The notes: a model not told the origin generated them from the sequence alone. A DNA stretch of 64,000 nt from Cyclobacteriaceae bacterium (GCA_019638235.1 JAHBUE010000001.1:372001-436000); one strand, 5' to 3'. Numbered from the stretch's first letter, positions 34,840 to 43,240 are shown. Made by a program: numbers and translations.

Positions 34840-35082
34840 CTAGTTAAGACTGAATAAAAAACAAAAGCGTATTAAATTTATTATAGTTTCTAACACCAGT
34901 CCAAATCCTGTGACCACCGGCAAATCGGTGCCGCATACAATAAGGTCAAACTCTTCCCGCTTGGCTAGCATGAGCGCGTCAAGTCCGGACGTAAAAAATC
35001 GAACGTACGGATTCGTGTACTGAAGGATTTTGTAAACCTGATCAGCGACTTCTTTTTGCCGGTGAGCCACAAGGATTTTCAT
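34840..35082 (-). pseudogene. 3'-truncated pseudo-receiver copy fused to the peptide cluster
   Basis: The first about 60 residues (MKILVAHRQKEVADQV to CGTDLPVVTGFGLV) match the receiver-like protein at 5610 with roughly three quarters identity. The frame then runs into unrelated sequence (LETIINLIRFCFLFSLN) and stops at 34840, two bases before the ATG of the VKOR fusion gene. The native C-terminal half is absent. The joint lies near 34890. A short translated product coupled to the downstream gene is possible, so the piece may act as a leader cistron. Confidence 0.8.
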
Positions 35083-35294
35083 AAACCTGTTCCTTAAACA
35101 CAGATGAAGGTCGGCATACGGTGATTAAGAAACTTTGGCCGAAAACCCTGTTGGCCGTACTTCGAAGCGGCCTGTTTTTATAAGTGCCTGATAATGAGGG
35201 ACAATAGTAAAAGCTTAGTCAAAATTGCGCTGGCTGTATAGTACTTTTTGCGCGTGAAAATAGTACTATTGTACTATGCGGGGTTTCCTGGTAT
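35083..35294 (-). promoter_or_regulatory. Second copy of the conserved receiver leader
   Basis: This is the inverted counterpart of 5397-5609, including the complete dyad at 35238-35269 (ATAGTACTTTTT, spacer, AAAATAGTACTAT). Only about 13 substitutions and one single-base gap separate the two copies, with half of the changes in one short block. It lies upstream of the truncated receiver and hence of the peptide-cluster operon, for which it may now provide the promoter. Confidence 0.6.
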
Positions 35295-35745
35295 TTACGA
35301 TATCAGCCCCGATTCGTAAGCATGGCGCACCAGCCCGATCACGTTACCTACTCCCAGTTTTTCCATAATATTAATGCGGTGGTTACGCACCGTATTCTCA
35401 CTAAGCGAAAGCTTATCGGCTATTTCGCGTATGGTAAGTTCTTTACACGTGAGCAAAATAATTTCCTTCTCGCGGTCGCTCAAACCCTGCCCCGAAAAAT
35501 TGGAGCGCCTTGCTTCGAGCTGGCTGCGCACACTTTTGCGCAGCACGTTTGCACCAGGTCGTTGTGGTAAAAGTCTTTGTCACAAACGGTGTAAATGGCA
35601 CGTTCCAACTCTTCAGGGTGTGTGTTTTTCAACAAGAAAGCATGCACACCCACTTCAATCATTTGCAGAATGTACCGCTCGCTGTCGTGCATGGTGAGCC
35701 CAATTATTTTTACGTCAGGGTATTTATTCACCAAGTTCGCGCCTG
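35295..35745 (-). pseudogene. Truncated, frameshifted LuxR-type response regulator copy
   Basis: The piece matches residues from about 82 to the end of the regulator at 4731: NKYPDVKIIGLTMHDSERYIL to HAFLLKNTHPEELERAIYT in one frame, then LRKSVRSQLEARRSNFSG to YESGLIS in another. A single missing base near 35546 (GTGCAAACG against ATGGCAAACG in the intact gene) shifts the frame. The N-terminal half with the phospho-acceptor is gone; upstream the sequence becomes the start of another gene. The HTH part alone (35295-35546) stays open and could encode an 83-residue DNA-binding remnant. Confidence 0.85.
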
Positions 35746-35796
35746 TTCAAGGTCTGTTACATACAGGCACGTTTCTTTAATCTTTAGAAAGTTCAT
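35728..35796 (-). pseudogene. 5' remnant of a glyoxalase/VOC-like gene
   Basis: The ATG at 35796 opens a 22-codon frame MNFLKIKETCLYVTDLEQARTW that ends at TGA (35728-35730). The pattern YVTDLExA followed by a tyrosine-type position is typical for the first strand and helix of vicinal-oxygen-chelate (glyoxalase/dioxygenase) proteins. The start lies one base after the oxidoreductase stop, so a complete gene once followed in that operon. Its remainder has been replaced by the response-regulator fragment; the two sequences meet near 35745. Confidence 0.6.
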
Positions 35797-35797
35797 C

Positions 35798-36751
35798 TTA
35801 TTGATTACGACAAATTTCTTTTTTCAACACCTCATACTCATTCCATATTTCGGTAAGGATTTCGCCCGCAGGTTTTACCGCGCGAATAGCAGCAGCCACC
35901 TGGCCTATTTCGAGCTCGCCTTCATCAAGGTCGCCTTCAAACATTCCCTGCTTTGCGCGCGCCCTCCCCAACAGTTGTTTCATCTCATCTACGCTTGCTC
36001 CACGCTGCTCGGCCTCCACAACTTGTTGAAAAAATTTATTGCGCACTAATCGTACAGGGGTAAGTTGCTTCATGGTGAGTAACGTATCGCCTTCACCGGC
36101 ATCTACAATTACCTGCTTAAATTTTTCATGCGCTGATGATTCAACACTTGCAGCAAACCGGCTACCTACCTGAACGCCATCGGCACCTAACACTTCGGCA
36201 GCCAACATGCCGCGCCCGGTAGCAATACCACCAGCCGCTATTATCGGAACGGAAACCGCATCGCGCACCAGCGGAATTAATACAAACGTTGTGGTTTCTT
36301 CCCTTCCGTTGTGCCCGCCTGCTTCAAAGCCTTCTGCAACAACAGCATCCACACCGGCCTGCTCGGCTTTTTTGGCAAACTTCACACTCGATACCACATG
36401 CACTACGGTTATACCCTTTTCTTTCAAGTGGGCTGTCCATGTGGTGGGGTTTCCGGCAGAGGTAAACACAACCTTTACACCCTCCTCAACGATTATCTTC
36501 ATCAGTTTATCTATCTCCGGGTAGAGAAGGGGCACGTTTACGCCAAAGGGTTTAGGGGTTGCAGCCTTGCACTTACGGATATGCTCCCGGAGCACTTCAG
36601 GATACATGGAACCTGCCCCTATCAGCCCCAGCCCCCCTGCCTGACTCACGGCCGAGGCAAGCCTCCACCCACTGCACCAAACCATACCCGCCTGGATAAC
36701 GGGAACCTCAATATTGAATAACCGGCAAACCCGGTTTGTTGAATTTTTCAT
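35798..36751 (-). CDS. FMN-dependent nitronate monooxygenase/enoyl reductase-like oxidoreductase
   Basis: There are 317 residues from the ATG at 36751 (an upstream TTG at 36757 is disfavoured). The TIM-barrel family shows PVIQAGMVWCSGWRLASAVSQAGGLGLIG, the FMN-binding AEGFEAGGHNGRE, PIIAAGGIATGRGM and the phosphate-binding ADGVQVGSRF. Members oxidise nitronates or act as FabK-type enoyl-ACP reductases. Which of these applies cannot be decided from sequence alone. A truncated VOC gene follows immediately. The gene diverges from the thioredoxin at 37099 across an intergenic region with DnaA-box-like sites. Confidence 0.88.
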   Translation of the reverse strand: MKNSTNRVCRLFNIEVPVIQAGMVWCSGWRLASAVSQAGGLGLIGAGSMYPEVLREHIRKCKAATPKPFGVNVPLLYPEIDKLMKIIVEEGVKVVFTSAGNPTTWTAHLKEKGITVVHVVSSVKFAKKAEQAGVDAVVAEGFEAGGHNGREETTTFVLIPLVRDAVSVPIIAAGGIATGRGMLAAEVLGADGVQVGSRFAASVESSAHEKFKQVIVDAGEGDTLLTMKQLTPVRLVRNKFFQQVVEAEQRGASVDEMKQLLGRARAKQGMFEGDLDEGELEIGQVAAAIRAVKPAGEILTEIWNEYEVLKKEICRNQ

Positions 36752-37098
36752 GGTCAAAAAATAGCGAAAACGGCCATTAATACTACGCTACAATTCTGAA
36801 TATCTGCGAATTAGATTATCGCCACTTTTGGCGCCAATATTTTCTGTCCGAAAAGTTGTCCACAAAGAATTGATTGATTTCTCTCCATATAAATAGCTGA
36901 TTATTAGCAATTTAACAGTTAATATTACGGTAATGTGGATAACTGGGTGATTTTGTGGAAATCTTTTCAGGGGCTTTTTTATAGGCTTCTAAGTGCCTGA
37001 ATTTTAGCTATTTTGCGTACTTATTGCCCCGAAACCTACATGGGTTTTCGGGCATCAAATAAAAGGAACAACTTTTGCCTTTAGGCGTTATATACCTC
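36752..37098. other. AT-rich divergent intergenic region with DnaA-box-like sites
   Basis: No gene is visible in these 347 bases. There is an exact DnaA box TTATCCACA (minus strand, 36934-36942), a one-mismatch box TTGTCCACA at 36856-36864, and a weaker TGTGGAAAT at 36954-36962. Between them is a run of A+T (about 36885-36930). Genes diverge on either side: a long minus-strand series on the left, plus-strand genes on the right. A hairpin (37025-37054, TGCCCCGAAACC with GGTTTTCGGGCA) precedes the thioredoxin start. A replication origin is one reading; a DnaA-regulated promoter is another. Confidence 0.4.
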
Positions 37099-37575
37099 AT
37101 GAAAAAGCTATTACTAACGGCCTTTTTTGCAATCCCCTCGCTGCTGTTTGCCCAGCAACAAGCCGAAATTGTTAAGCTGAAGCAGTTACAAGAACATATT
37201 AATCGCAAAACGGATAATATTAAAATCATTAATTTTTGGGCAACCTGGTGTGCCCCCTGCATTAAGGAAATGCCTTATTTTGAAAAAATAGGAGCCGAGC
37301 GCAAGGACGTGGACGTTACCTTTGTTAGCCTCGACCTCGACCTGAACCCCAAACCGGAAGTTGTTTACCGGTTTATTGAGCGAAAAAAGATTCAATCCAA
37401 AGTATTGATATTAGACGAAAAAGACCCCAATTCGTGGATAAACCAGATAGAAAAGGGTTGGTCGGGCGCTATACCGGCCACCATAATCATTAATGGAAAA
37501 ACCGGTCAAAGAAAATTTGTTGAAAAAGAACTGCACGAAGGCGACCTTGAGAAACTTATTTCAGAAATTTTATAA
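37099..37575 (+). CDS. Periplasmic thioredoxin-like protein (TlpA/ResA type)
   Basis: There are 158 residues from the ATG at 37099; the TTG at 37075 is in frame but would disrupt the signal peptide. After MKKLLLTAFFAIPSLLFAQ comes a thioredoxin domain with Cys51-Ala-Pro-Cys54 (INFWATWCAPCIKEMPYF) and cis-proline strand AIPATIIINGKTG. It should be a periplasmic disulfide reductase such as those serving cytochrome c maturation. A second redoxin gene follows after 18 bases, on the same transcript. Confidence 0.9.
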   Translation: MKKLLLTAFFAIPSLLFAQQQAEIVKLKQLQEHINRKTDNIKIINFWATWCAPCIKEMPYFEKIGAERKDVDVTFVSLDLDLNPKPEVVYRFIERKKIQSKVLILDEKDPNSWINQIEKGWSGAIPATIIINGKTGQRKFVEKELHEGDLEKLISEIL

Positions 37576-37593
37576 ACCTTAACAACCCCAAAT

Positions 37594-38211
37594 ATGAAAA
37601 CGATGATGAAAACCCTGTTTGCTGCTATAGCGTGTGTGCTGTTTGTGGCTGCAAGCCCGCTTAAAAACGGCTATGAAGTAGGCGATGCTGTTGCTGATTT
37701 CAAACTGAAAAATGTAACCGGCAAAATGGTTTCGCTTTCTGATTACGCTTCTTCCAAAGGTGTAATTGTAATTTTCGATTGCAACACCTGCCCGTATTCA
37801 AAAGCTTACAACGACCGGATTATTGAGTTGAATAAAAAGTATGCTTCGCAAGGTTTCCCGGTTGTTGCTATTCAGCCAAACGACCCGGCAATTTCTCCTG
37901 GGGATTCGTTTGATGAAATGGTTAAACTGGCGGAGAAAAAGAAATACGATTTCCCATACTTGTTTGATGAAACACAAAGCGTGGCCCGTGCTTTTGGCGC
38001 AACCAATACACCGCACGTTTTCCTGTTAAAGAACAATGGCGGTAAGTTTTCTGTGGCTTACATTGGCGCTATTGATGATGCCCCGCGCGATGCTGCCGGT
38101 GTAAACAAAAAATATGTTGAAGAAGCTATTAACGCGCTGTTGAATGCGCAGGATGTTCCTTCCAACAAAACCAAAGCCATTGGCTGTACTATTAAGTGGA
38201 AGAACGCTTAA
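37594..38211 (+). CDS. Secreted AhpC/TSA-type redoxin
   Basis: The 205 residues have a signal peptide (about 1-21), then a peroxiredoxin-like fold with GDAVADFKLKNVTGKMVSLSDY. The redox motif is Cys63-Asn-Thr-Cys66 (FDCNTCPYSKAYNDRI), and FGATNTPHVFLL carries the cis-proline. The CxxC with following P-Y-S distinguishes it from one-Cys peroxidases. It probably works with the thioredoxin encoded 18 bases upstream in periplasmic thiol or peroxide handling. A good terminator follows. Confidence 0.88.
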   Translation: MKTMMKTLFAAIACVLFVAASPLKNGYEVGDAVADFKLKNVTGKMVSLSDYASSKGVIVIFDCNTCPYSKAYNDRIIELNKKYASQGFPVVAIQPNDPAISPGDSFDEMVKLAEKKKYDFPYLFDETQSVARAFGATNTPHVFLLKNNGGKFSVAYIGAIDDAPRDAAGVNKKYVEEAINALLNAQDVPSNKTKAIGCTIKWKNA

Positions 38212-38256
38212 ACCTGAAACGAAGGTTTTAGAGATGCCTTTACTGTATTAATTCAA

Positions 38257-38286
38257 AGCTGCACATAGTTTGGTGCAGCTTTTTTT
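38257..38286 (+). terminator. Rho-independent terminator after the redoxin pair
   Basis: AGCTGCAC (38257-38264) pairs perfectly with GTGCAGCT (38273-38280) around an eight-base loop and is followed by TTTTTT. This is the clearest intrinsic terminator in the window. Confidence 0.9.
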
Positions 38287-38329
38287 ATACCCCTATGCCG
38301 AGCCAAAACAAATTTCTTATCTTTCCTGT

Positions 38330-40081
38330 ATGAAGCTGCCCTCAATCCAAAAACTTCTTGAAGGCTTTCTTGGGGTAATTAAACGTTTCCCCTTAGAAAT
38401 GCTGGTTACACTTGCCGGAACTATCAGCGCCATGATGCTGATTGAGCGGGAATACAACGAAGACGAAACGCAACTCCTGCAAATCATTCTTTGCTGTAAC
38501 CTTGGTTTAGTGCTGCTACTTTCTACCACTGTTTTTGAAGAGGCGCACACGCTTGCGCGCAAAAACCGGATTGTTATAAAGTTATTCGCGCTGCTTTTAC
38601 TTGTTGGCATTTATTTCCTGCTCGACCCTATTGAGGAAGAAGTTAACAGTTTCCGTTTCGGTTTTCTTGCTGTTGCTTTTCATTTATTGGTTTCGTTCGC
38701 ACCCTTTATTTTGCGCGGCACTGTTGAAGGATTTTGGGAATACAACAAACGTCTTTTCCTGCGCATTCTTATGTCGGCCCTGTATAGCGGTGTTTTGTAT
38801 GCAGGGTTGGCGATTGCCATAGTGAGTACCGATGCGCTCTTTAATCTGGATATTGACGGCAGAATTTACGGTCATCTGTTCGTTTTTATTGCCGGCATTT
38901 TTAATACCATCTTCTTCCTGGCCGGTATGCCCGATAACTGGAGCGAGCTTGAAGAAATACAGGTTTATCCGAAAGGATTAAAAATTTTTACACAGTACGT
39001 GCTCATTCCGTTGGCCACTGTTTACCTCTGCATTTTATTGGCTTACGAAATAAAATTAATTGCCGAATGGTCGTTGCCGGAAGGAATTGTATCGTCATTG
39101 GTGTTGGGGTATGCGGTGTATGGCATACTCTCGCTGCTGTTGGTTTATCCTATTCGCTACGATGAGGGCAACCGCTGGATTACCACTTTTTCAAAATGGT
39201 TTTACCTGTTGCTTATTCCGCTTATTGTTTTGCTTGCGCTGGCCGTGTGGCAACGTGTCGATCAATATGGTATTACCGAAAGCCGGTACATAGTAGTTGT
39301 ATTGAGTTTATGGCTTGCCGGAATAACGGTTTATTTTCTTACCGACAGGCAGCAGAACATTAAAGTCATCCCGATAAGTCTGTGCATCCTTGCGTTGCTC
39401 TCTGTAATCGGGCCGCAAAGCGCATCTTCACTTTCTGAACGCTCGCAGATGAGCCGCTTAATTGCCTGGTTTGAAAGTCGCGGGGCAGTGGTTGACAATA
39501 AATTAGTTCCGTTTACAAATGCAGAAAATACCGGTGAGGGTGCTGACCTCGTTCGCTTCTTAGTGCACCGCTACGGCACCGACCCGTTTGAGGATATTTT
39601 ATCGATACAGTTGGATTCGTTAGTTGCACGTACCGACACGTTATCGCGATACAGCAAAAAGTATGAACGAACAGAAGCGATACGAAAATACCTGGGGTTA
39701 AGATATGATTATATCAAAAATGCGGCTGAATATTTTTCCGCACAGGCAATTGATGAGCCCCTTGACATCAAAGGATTTGATTACATCCTGTCGTTTGACA
39801 CCTACGCTTATAAAGAAAGTGTAGCGGCTATAACGGAAAACACAAGATTAGTTATCAAACGAGACTCCTTTTCAGTTGAATTTGATGTTTCCCCTATTCT
39901 GGAACACGTTGTACATTCAGAATCAGAAGGAAATTATCCGAATGTACGACCGGAAAATTTATCCTTAACCAGTGAAAACGGAAATGCCAGGGTAGTGTTC
40001 AACACCATTAATTTCCGGAAAGAAAATAACGAATTTATCTTTCATAACTGCGAAGGTTATCTGCTGATGAAAAGTCAATAA
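38330..40081 (+). CDS. DUF4153-type polytopic membrane protein
   Basis: There are 583 residues from the ATG at 38330; an earlier GTG at 38270 lies inside the terminator stem and is rejected. About eleven to twelve membrane helices fill residues 25-370 (MLVTLAGTISAMMLI, NLGLVLLLSTTVF, LFVFIAGIFNTIFFLAG and others). A soluble C-terminal domain of about 190 residues follows (GADLVRFLVHRYGTDPFEDIL). The arrangement fits DUF4153 proteins, whose function is not known. The 3' end overlaps the convergent SMR gene by seven bases. Confidence 0.82.
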   Translation: MKLPSIQKLLEGFLGVIKRFPLEMLVTLAGTISAMMLIEREYNEDETQLLQIILCCNLGLVLLLSTTVFEEAHTLARKNRIVIKLFALLLLVGIYFLLDPIEEEVNSFRFGFLAVAFHLLVSFAPFILRGTVEGFWEYNKRLFLRILMSALYSGVLYAGLAIAIVSTDALFNLDIDGRIYGHLFVFIAGIFNTIFFLAGMPDNWSELEEIQVYPKGLKIFTQYVLIPLATVYLCILLAYEIKLIAEWSLPEGIVSSLVLGYAVYGILSLLLVYPIRYDEGNRWITTFSKWFYLLLIPLIVLLALAVWQRVDQYGITESRYIVVVLSLWLAGITVYFLTDRQQNIKVIPISLCILALLSVIGPQSASSLSERSQMSRLIAWFESRGAVVDNKLVPFTNAENTGEGADLVRFLVHRYGTDPFEDILSIQLDSLVARTDTLSRYSKKYERTEAIRKYLGLRYDYIKNAAEYFSAQAIDEPLDIKGFDYILSFDTYAYKESVAAITENTRLVIKRDSFSVEFDVSPILEHVVHSESEGNYPNVRPENLSLTSENGNARVVFNTINFRKENNEFIFHNCEGYLLMKSQ

Positions 40082-40395
40082 GGCGATACCAACTTCAGCC
40101 CTATGATAGACGCAATCAGTGTGAGGATAAAAAACAATCGCCAAAACTCTGCTGATTCCCTGAAAAAGAAAATCCCGATAAGTGCCGTGCCCACCGCACC
40201 AATGCCTGTCCACACCGCGTAAGCCGTGCCGATTGGAATAACCTTAATAGACTGATTCAGAAAATGAAAGCTCAACGATATGCACACAAAAAATGCAATC
40301 GTCCATTTTGTAACGGTGAAGTTGCTACTCATCTTCAGGCTTGTAGTAAATCCTATTTCAAAAATGCCGGCAATAATCAGGTAAATCCAGTGCAT
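40075..40395 (-). CDS. Small multidrug resistance (SMR) family exporter, Gdx/SugE-like
   Basis: The 106 residues have four transmembrane helices and the essential Glu13 (IIAGIFEIGFTTSLK). The PIGTAYAVWTGIGAVGTALIG segment is the SMR signature. The GIGAVG form with a short loop points to the guanidinium-exporter (SugE/Gdx) branch rather than EmrE, but not firmly. Single-gene SMR exporters work as homodimers in the inner membrane using proton exchange. It converges with the DUF4153 gene. Confidence 0.9.
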   Translation of the reverse strand: MHWIYLIIAGIFEIGFTTSLKMSSNFTVTKWTIAFFVCISLSFHFLNQSIKVIPIGTAYAVWTGIGAVGTALIGIFFFRESAEFWRLFFILTLIASIIGLKLVSPY

Positions 40396-40428
40396 AAGTT
40401 TGTCAGTTGAATGTGTTGAACTTCCTTC

Positions 40429-41061
40429 CTATTGTTTCCCAAACAAAACGCTGATGCGCAAATTCACATTACTTACATTACCATGATTGGCATCATCGTT
40501 AGCCGGTTGGTTGGTAATGCCTTTTGAATAATTAAGCCCCACCAAAATACGTTTGAACGCATAGCCTGCCATAACATTAACCGCTACGGTCATTTTCTTT
40601 TCGGGGGCGCTTTCCGTGCCCGGTTTAAGTTCATCCTCTTCTATTACATTTCCCTCTTCCGTTACTGTTCTTTCTCCCGAAAGGCCAAGCATAAGCGAAG
40701 GGCCACCCCCTACAAAAAAACCTTTTGTTTTCTTCGCAGTAAAAACCGCCTGCACCGGCAGTTCTATGTAGTTCATCGAAACTCTTGTTATATAAAACGT
40801 GCCCCCGTCATCCAGCTCTTCCCACCAACGTTTGTTAAGGAAATTTAATGCAGGCTGTATGGATACATGGTCGGTTAGCCAGTATTTGTAAAACACGCCA
40901 ACAGTGAACCCAATTGCTCCGCTTACTTTGCCCAAACTATCATAGGGCACAAAGGCATAGTCGGGAGAGGCAACTGCACCCACCTGCAACCCTACCTGGG
41001 CATTTGCCGGAACGGTGTACAGAAAATAAATTAATGGTATTAAGGCTAATAGTTTTTTCAT
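40429..41061 (-). CDS. PorT-like outer-membrane beta-barrel protein
   Basis: There are 210 residues from the ATG at 41061; upstream in-frame starts lie in the promoter region and add a non-signal sequence. A signal peptide (MKKLLALIPLIYFLYTVPANAQ) precedes alternating beta-strands typical of eight-stranded OMP families (LQVGAVASPDYAF, FTVGVFYKYWLTDHVSIQPALNF, YIELPVQAVFTAK, VNLRISVLFGK). It is a generic Bacteroidota OMP with no specific function visible. The gene is divergent from the thioredoxin-fold protein at 41159. Confidence 0.8.
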   Translation of the reverse strand: MKKLLALIPLIYFLYTVPANAQVGLQVGAVASPDYAFVPYDSLGKVSGAIGFTVGVFYKYWLTDHVSIQPALNFLNKRWWEELDDGGTFYITRVSMNYIELPVQAVFTAKKTKGFFVGGGPSLMLGLSGERTVTEEGNVIEEDELKPGTESAPEKKMTVAVNVMAGYAFKRILVGLNYSKGITNQPANDDANHGNVSNVNLRISVLFGKQ

Positions 41062-41158
41062 AACAGGCTGTTTTAATGGCAGATAAACTGGCACGAAATT
41101 TAAAGATAACAAATTTATTTTTTTGCGTAACATCTCTTGTTTAAGTACCTTTAATCTG

Positions 41159-41701
41159 ATGAAAACAAGCATACTTCTTTTTATTGTCCTGATGGTTGGC
41201 GCCTCACAGGTTTCTGCACAAGTAATCGGAAAAACGTTTCCGGATATACAAGCCGAAACAGTAGAAGATAAAGTTGTAAAACTACCCGATGATGTTCAGG
41301 GAAAATTCACGTTGTTAGGACTGGCGTATTCCAAAAAATCGGAAGATGAGCTAAACAGTTGGTTTCAGCCGGTGTTTGAAAAGTTCATCCAAAAAAACAA
41401 AGGTTTGTTTGAAAGTTTCGGGCATGATGTAAACGTGTACTTTGTGCCTATGTTTACCGGTGTAAATGCTGCCGCTACCGGCACAGCCAAACGCAAGGCT
41501 ATTAAAAATGTTGACCCGCAACTTTTGCCCTATATTCTTTTCTATAAGGGCGAACTAAAAACCTACAAGGAAGCCCTCGACTTTGAAAAGAAAGACATAC
41601 CCTACTTTTTTGTATTAGATAAAAATGGAACAATCGTTTATGCCACAAGCGGCAAATACACCAAGGCCAAGCTGGATGCGATAGAAGATGTATTGGAGTG
41701 A
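41159..41701 (+). CDS. Secreted thioredoxin-fold protein lacking redox cysteines
   Basis: There are 180 residues from the ATG at 41159. After the signal peptide (about 1-20, SQVSAQ) the fold order is thioredoxin-like (GKTFPDIQAETVEDKVVKLP, KFTLLGLAYSKKSEDELNSW, DIPYFFVLDKNGTIVYATSG). The CxxC position is replaced by Tyr-Ser-Lys-Lys, and there are no cysteines in the mature protein. It cannot therefore be an oxidoreductase; a binding or chaperone role is more likely. The shape resembles ATP10-like redoxin relatives, but this is a weak impression. Confidence 0.7.
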   Translation: MKTSILLFIVLMVGASQVSAQVIGKTFPDIQAETVEDKVVKLPDDVQGKFTLLGLAYSKKSEDELNSWFQPVFEKFIQKNKGLFESFGHDVNVYFVPMFTGVNAAATGTAKRKAIKNVDPQLLPYILFYKGELKTYKEALDFEKKDIPYFFVLDKNGTIVYATSGKYTKAKLDAIEDVLE

Positions 41702-41746
41702 GCCTATCTGACGAGGGATAACCGATTGGAATTTTAAAACACGCGC

Positions 41747-42448
41747 ATGAGTTTTCTTATCCTTCTTGCCCTGGCGCTCGCCCCCGGAATTGCCATTGCC
41801 GTTTATGTTTATATCAAAGACAAACATGAGCCGGAGCCGTTAAGCCTGCTCTTCAAAAGTTTTCTGTACGGATGCGCCAGCACGTTGATTACACTTTTCA
41901 TTAGCTGGCCATTAGATTTTATTGTGAGTTTTAAAGAAGATGATGTGCTGCACCAGTTTGGCAACGCCTTCTTTAAGGTTGCGCTTATCGAAGAGTTCAG
42001 CAAGTTTATTTTTATCCGGTTTATACTTTACTACAACAAAAATTTCAACGAGCCTTTCGATGGCATTATGTATGCCGTAATGGTCGGGATGGGATTTGCT
42101 ACGTTAGAGAATGTGCGTTATGTATTTCAATACGGTGTAGCCACCGGCATTGTAAGAATGTTTACAGCCGTGCCTGCTCACGCTACATTTGCCATTCTGA
42201 TGGGGTATATGCTCGGTAAAGCCAAGTTTACACACCGGCACGAAATATTATACAGCGTTGCTGCGCTCGGCATCGCCACTATTTTTCATGGCGCATACGA
42301 TTACTTTTTGTTCATCTCCTTTAAGCCGGGTGTTTGGATTGGCGCGTTGGTGTCGTTAATAGTTGGGCTTATTCTTTCCCGGAAAGCCATACGATTGCAC
42401 CAGCAATCTTCACCGTTCATTACTCCGCCCGATCAACATAAGCCGTAA
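41747..42448 (+). CDS. PrsW-family intramembrane metalloprotease
   Basis: The 233 residues have about seven membrane helices. The four short PrsW motifs are present: the EE pair in LIEEFSKFIF, FDGIMYAVMVGMGFATLEN, the His in AVPAHATFAI and the second His in FHGAYDYFLF. Family members cleave membrane-spanning anti-sigma factors or other single-pass proteins; a target is not evident here. The TMEM175-like gene follows after two bases, so they share a transcript. Confidence 0.88.
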   Translation: MSFLILLALALAPGIAIAVYVYIKDKHEPEPLSLLFKSFLYGCASTLITLFISWPLDFIVSFKEDDVLHQFGNAFFKVALIEEFSKFIFIRFILYYNKNFNEPFDGIMYAVMVGMGFATLENVRYVFQYGVATGIVRMFTAVPAHATFAILMGYMLGKAKFTHRHEILYSVAALGIATIFHGAYDYFLFISFKPGVWIGALVSLIVGLILSRKAIRLHQQSSPFITPPDQHKP

Positions 42449-42450
42449 TT

Positions 42451-43221
42451 ATGATACGCGAATCACTTAAAAATCATCGTATCGGCATGAACAAAGAATT
42501 TCGGTTCAGGGGCGAAGAAACTTCCCGCATCGAAACGTTGAGCGATGGCGTGTTTGCGTTGGCTATTACCTTGCTGCTCATTTCAGCTACACCGCCTGTT
42601 ACATTCTATCAACTTGAAGCTTTTGCTAAAGATCTCGTACCCTTTGCCATTTGTATCGCATTAATTTCATTAGTGTGGTATGAGCACTTTATTTTCTTTC
42701 TCCGCTACGGTTTCCGAAACAAGTACATTGTGTTTCTGAATATCGTGCTTCTGTTTATTGTGTTGTTTTATGTGTACCCATTAAAATTTCTTGCTCGCCT
42801 GTTGGTTGTGCTGTTCATGAATTTCATTCACATTACCCGGCACGGCAATAGCCAGGAATTTTGGCAGGAGTACAGTTTCATGATGGAAGGGGGCACGGTA
42901 ACGGAGCTTATGGTTATTTACGGACTTGGTGCTGCATCAATTTTTATCGTGCTCACCGTGATGTATCATTACGCCTTTAAAAAAGCCGATGAATTAGGGT
43001 TGAATGAGATTGAACGCTTTGATACACGCACAAGTATCCGTACAAATCTTTTAATGGCCAGTGTGCCTGTACTTTCAGCAATATTTGCAGCCGTGTTTGG
43101 CGATACCAGGCTTGGTCAAATGACTTCAGGCTTTGTTTATTTTCTGTATACACCCCTTATGTTTATTCACGGGGCACACGTAAACTCAACACGCAAGAAG
43201 TTACTCGAAAACAACAAATAA
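42451..43221 (+). CDS. TMEM175/DUF1211-like membrane channel protein
   Basis: There are 256 residues from the ATG at 42451 (an alternative start is the ATG at 42487). The N-terminal RIETLSDGVFALAITLLLIS is the TMEM175 pore-helix signature (R-x-x-x-x-SDGVFA-x-A-x-T). Five to six membrane helices in total are visible. Bacterial TMEM175 proteins form potassium-permeable channels. The second repeat found in eukaryotes is absent, and the C-terminal part is diverged. It closes a two-gene unit with the PrsW gene; palindromic cassette-like DNA follows. Confidence 0.8.
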   Translation: MIRESLKNHRIGMNKEFRFRGEETSRIETLSDGVFALAITLLLISATPPVTFYQLEAFAKDLVPFAICIALISLVWYEHFIFFLRYGFRNKYIVFLNIVLLFIVLFYVYPLKFLARLLVVLFMNFIHITRHGNSQEFWQEYSFMMEGGTVTELMVIYGLGAASIFIVLTVMYHYAFKKADELGLNEIERFDTRTSIRTNLLMASVPVLSAIFAAVFGDTRLGQMTSGFVYFLYTPLMFIHGAHVNSTRKKLLENNK

Positions 43222-43240
43222 CGGTTTCCCGACATGGGTG

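Noticed and set aside
38270..38329. GTG-started N-terminal extension of the DUF4153 protein
   Set aside because: It starts inside the stem of a strong terminator and is not membrane-protein-like; the ATG at 38330 is adequate.
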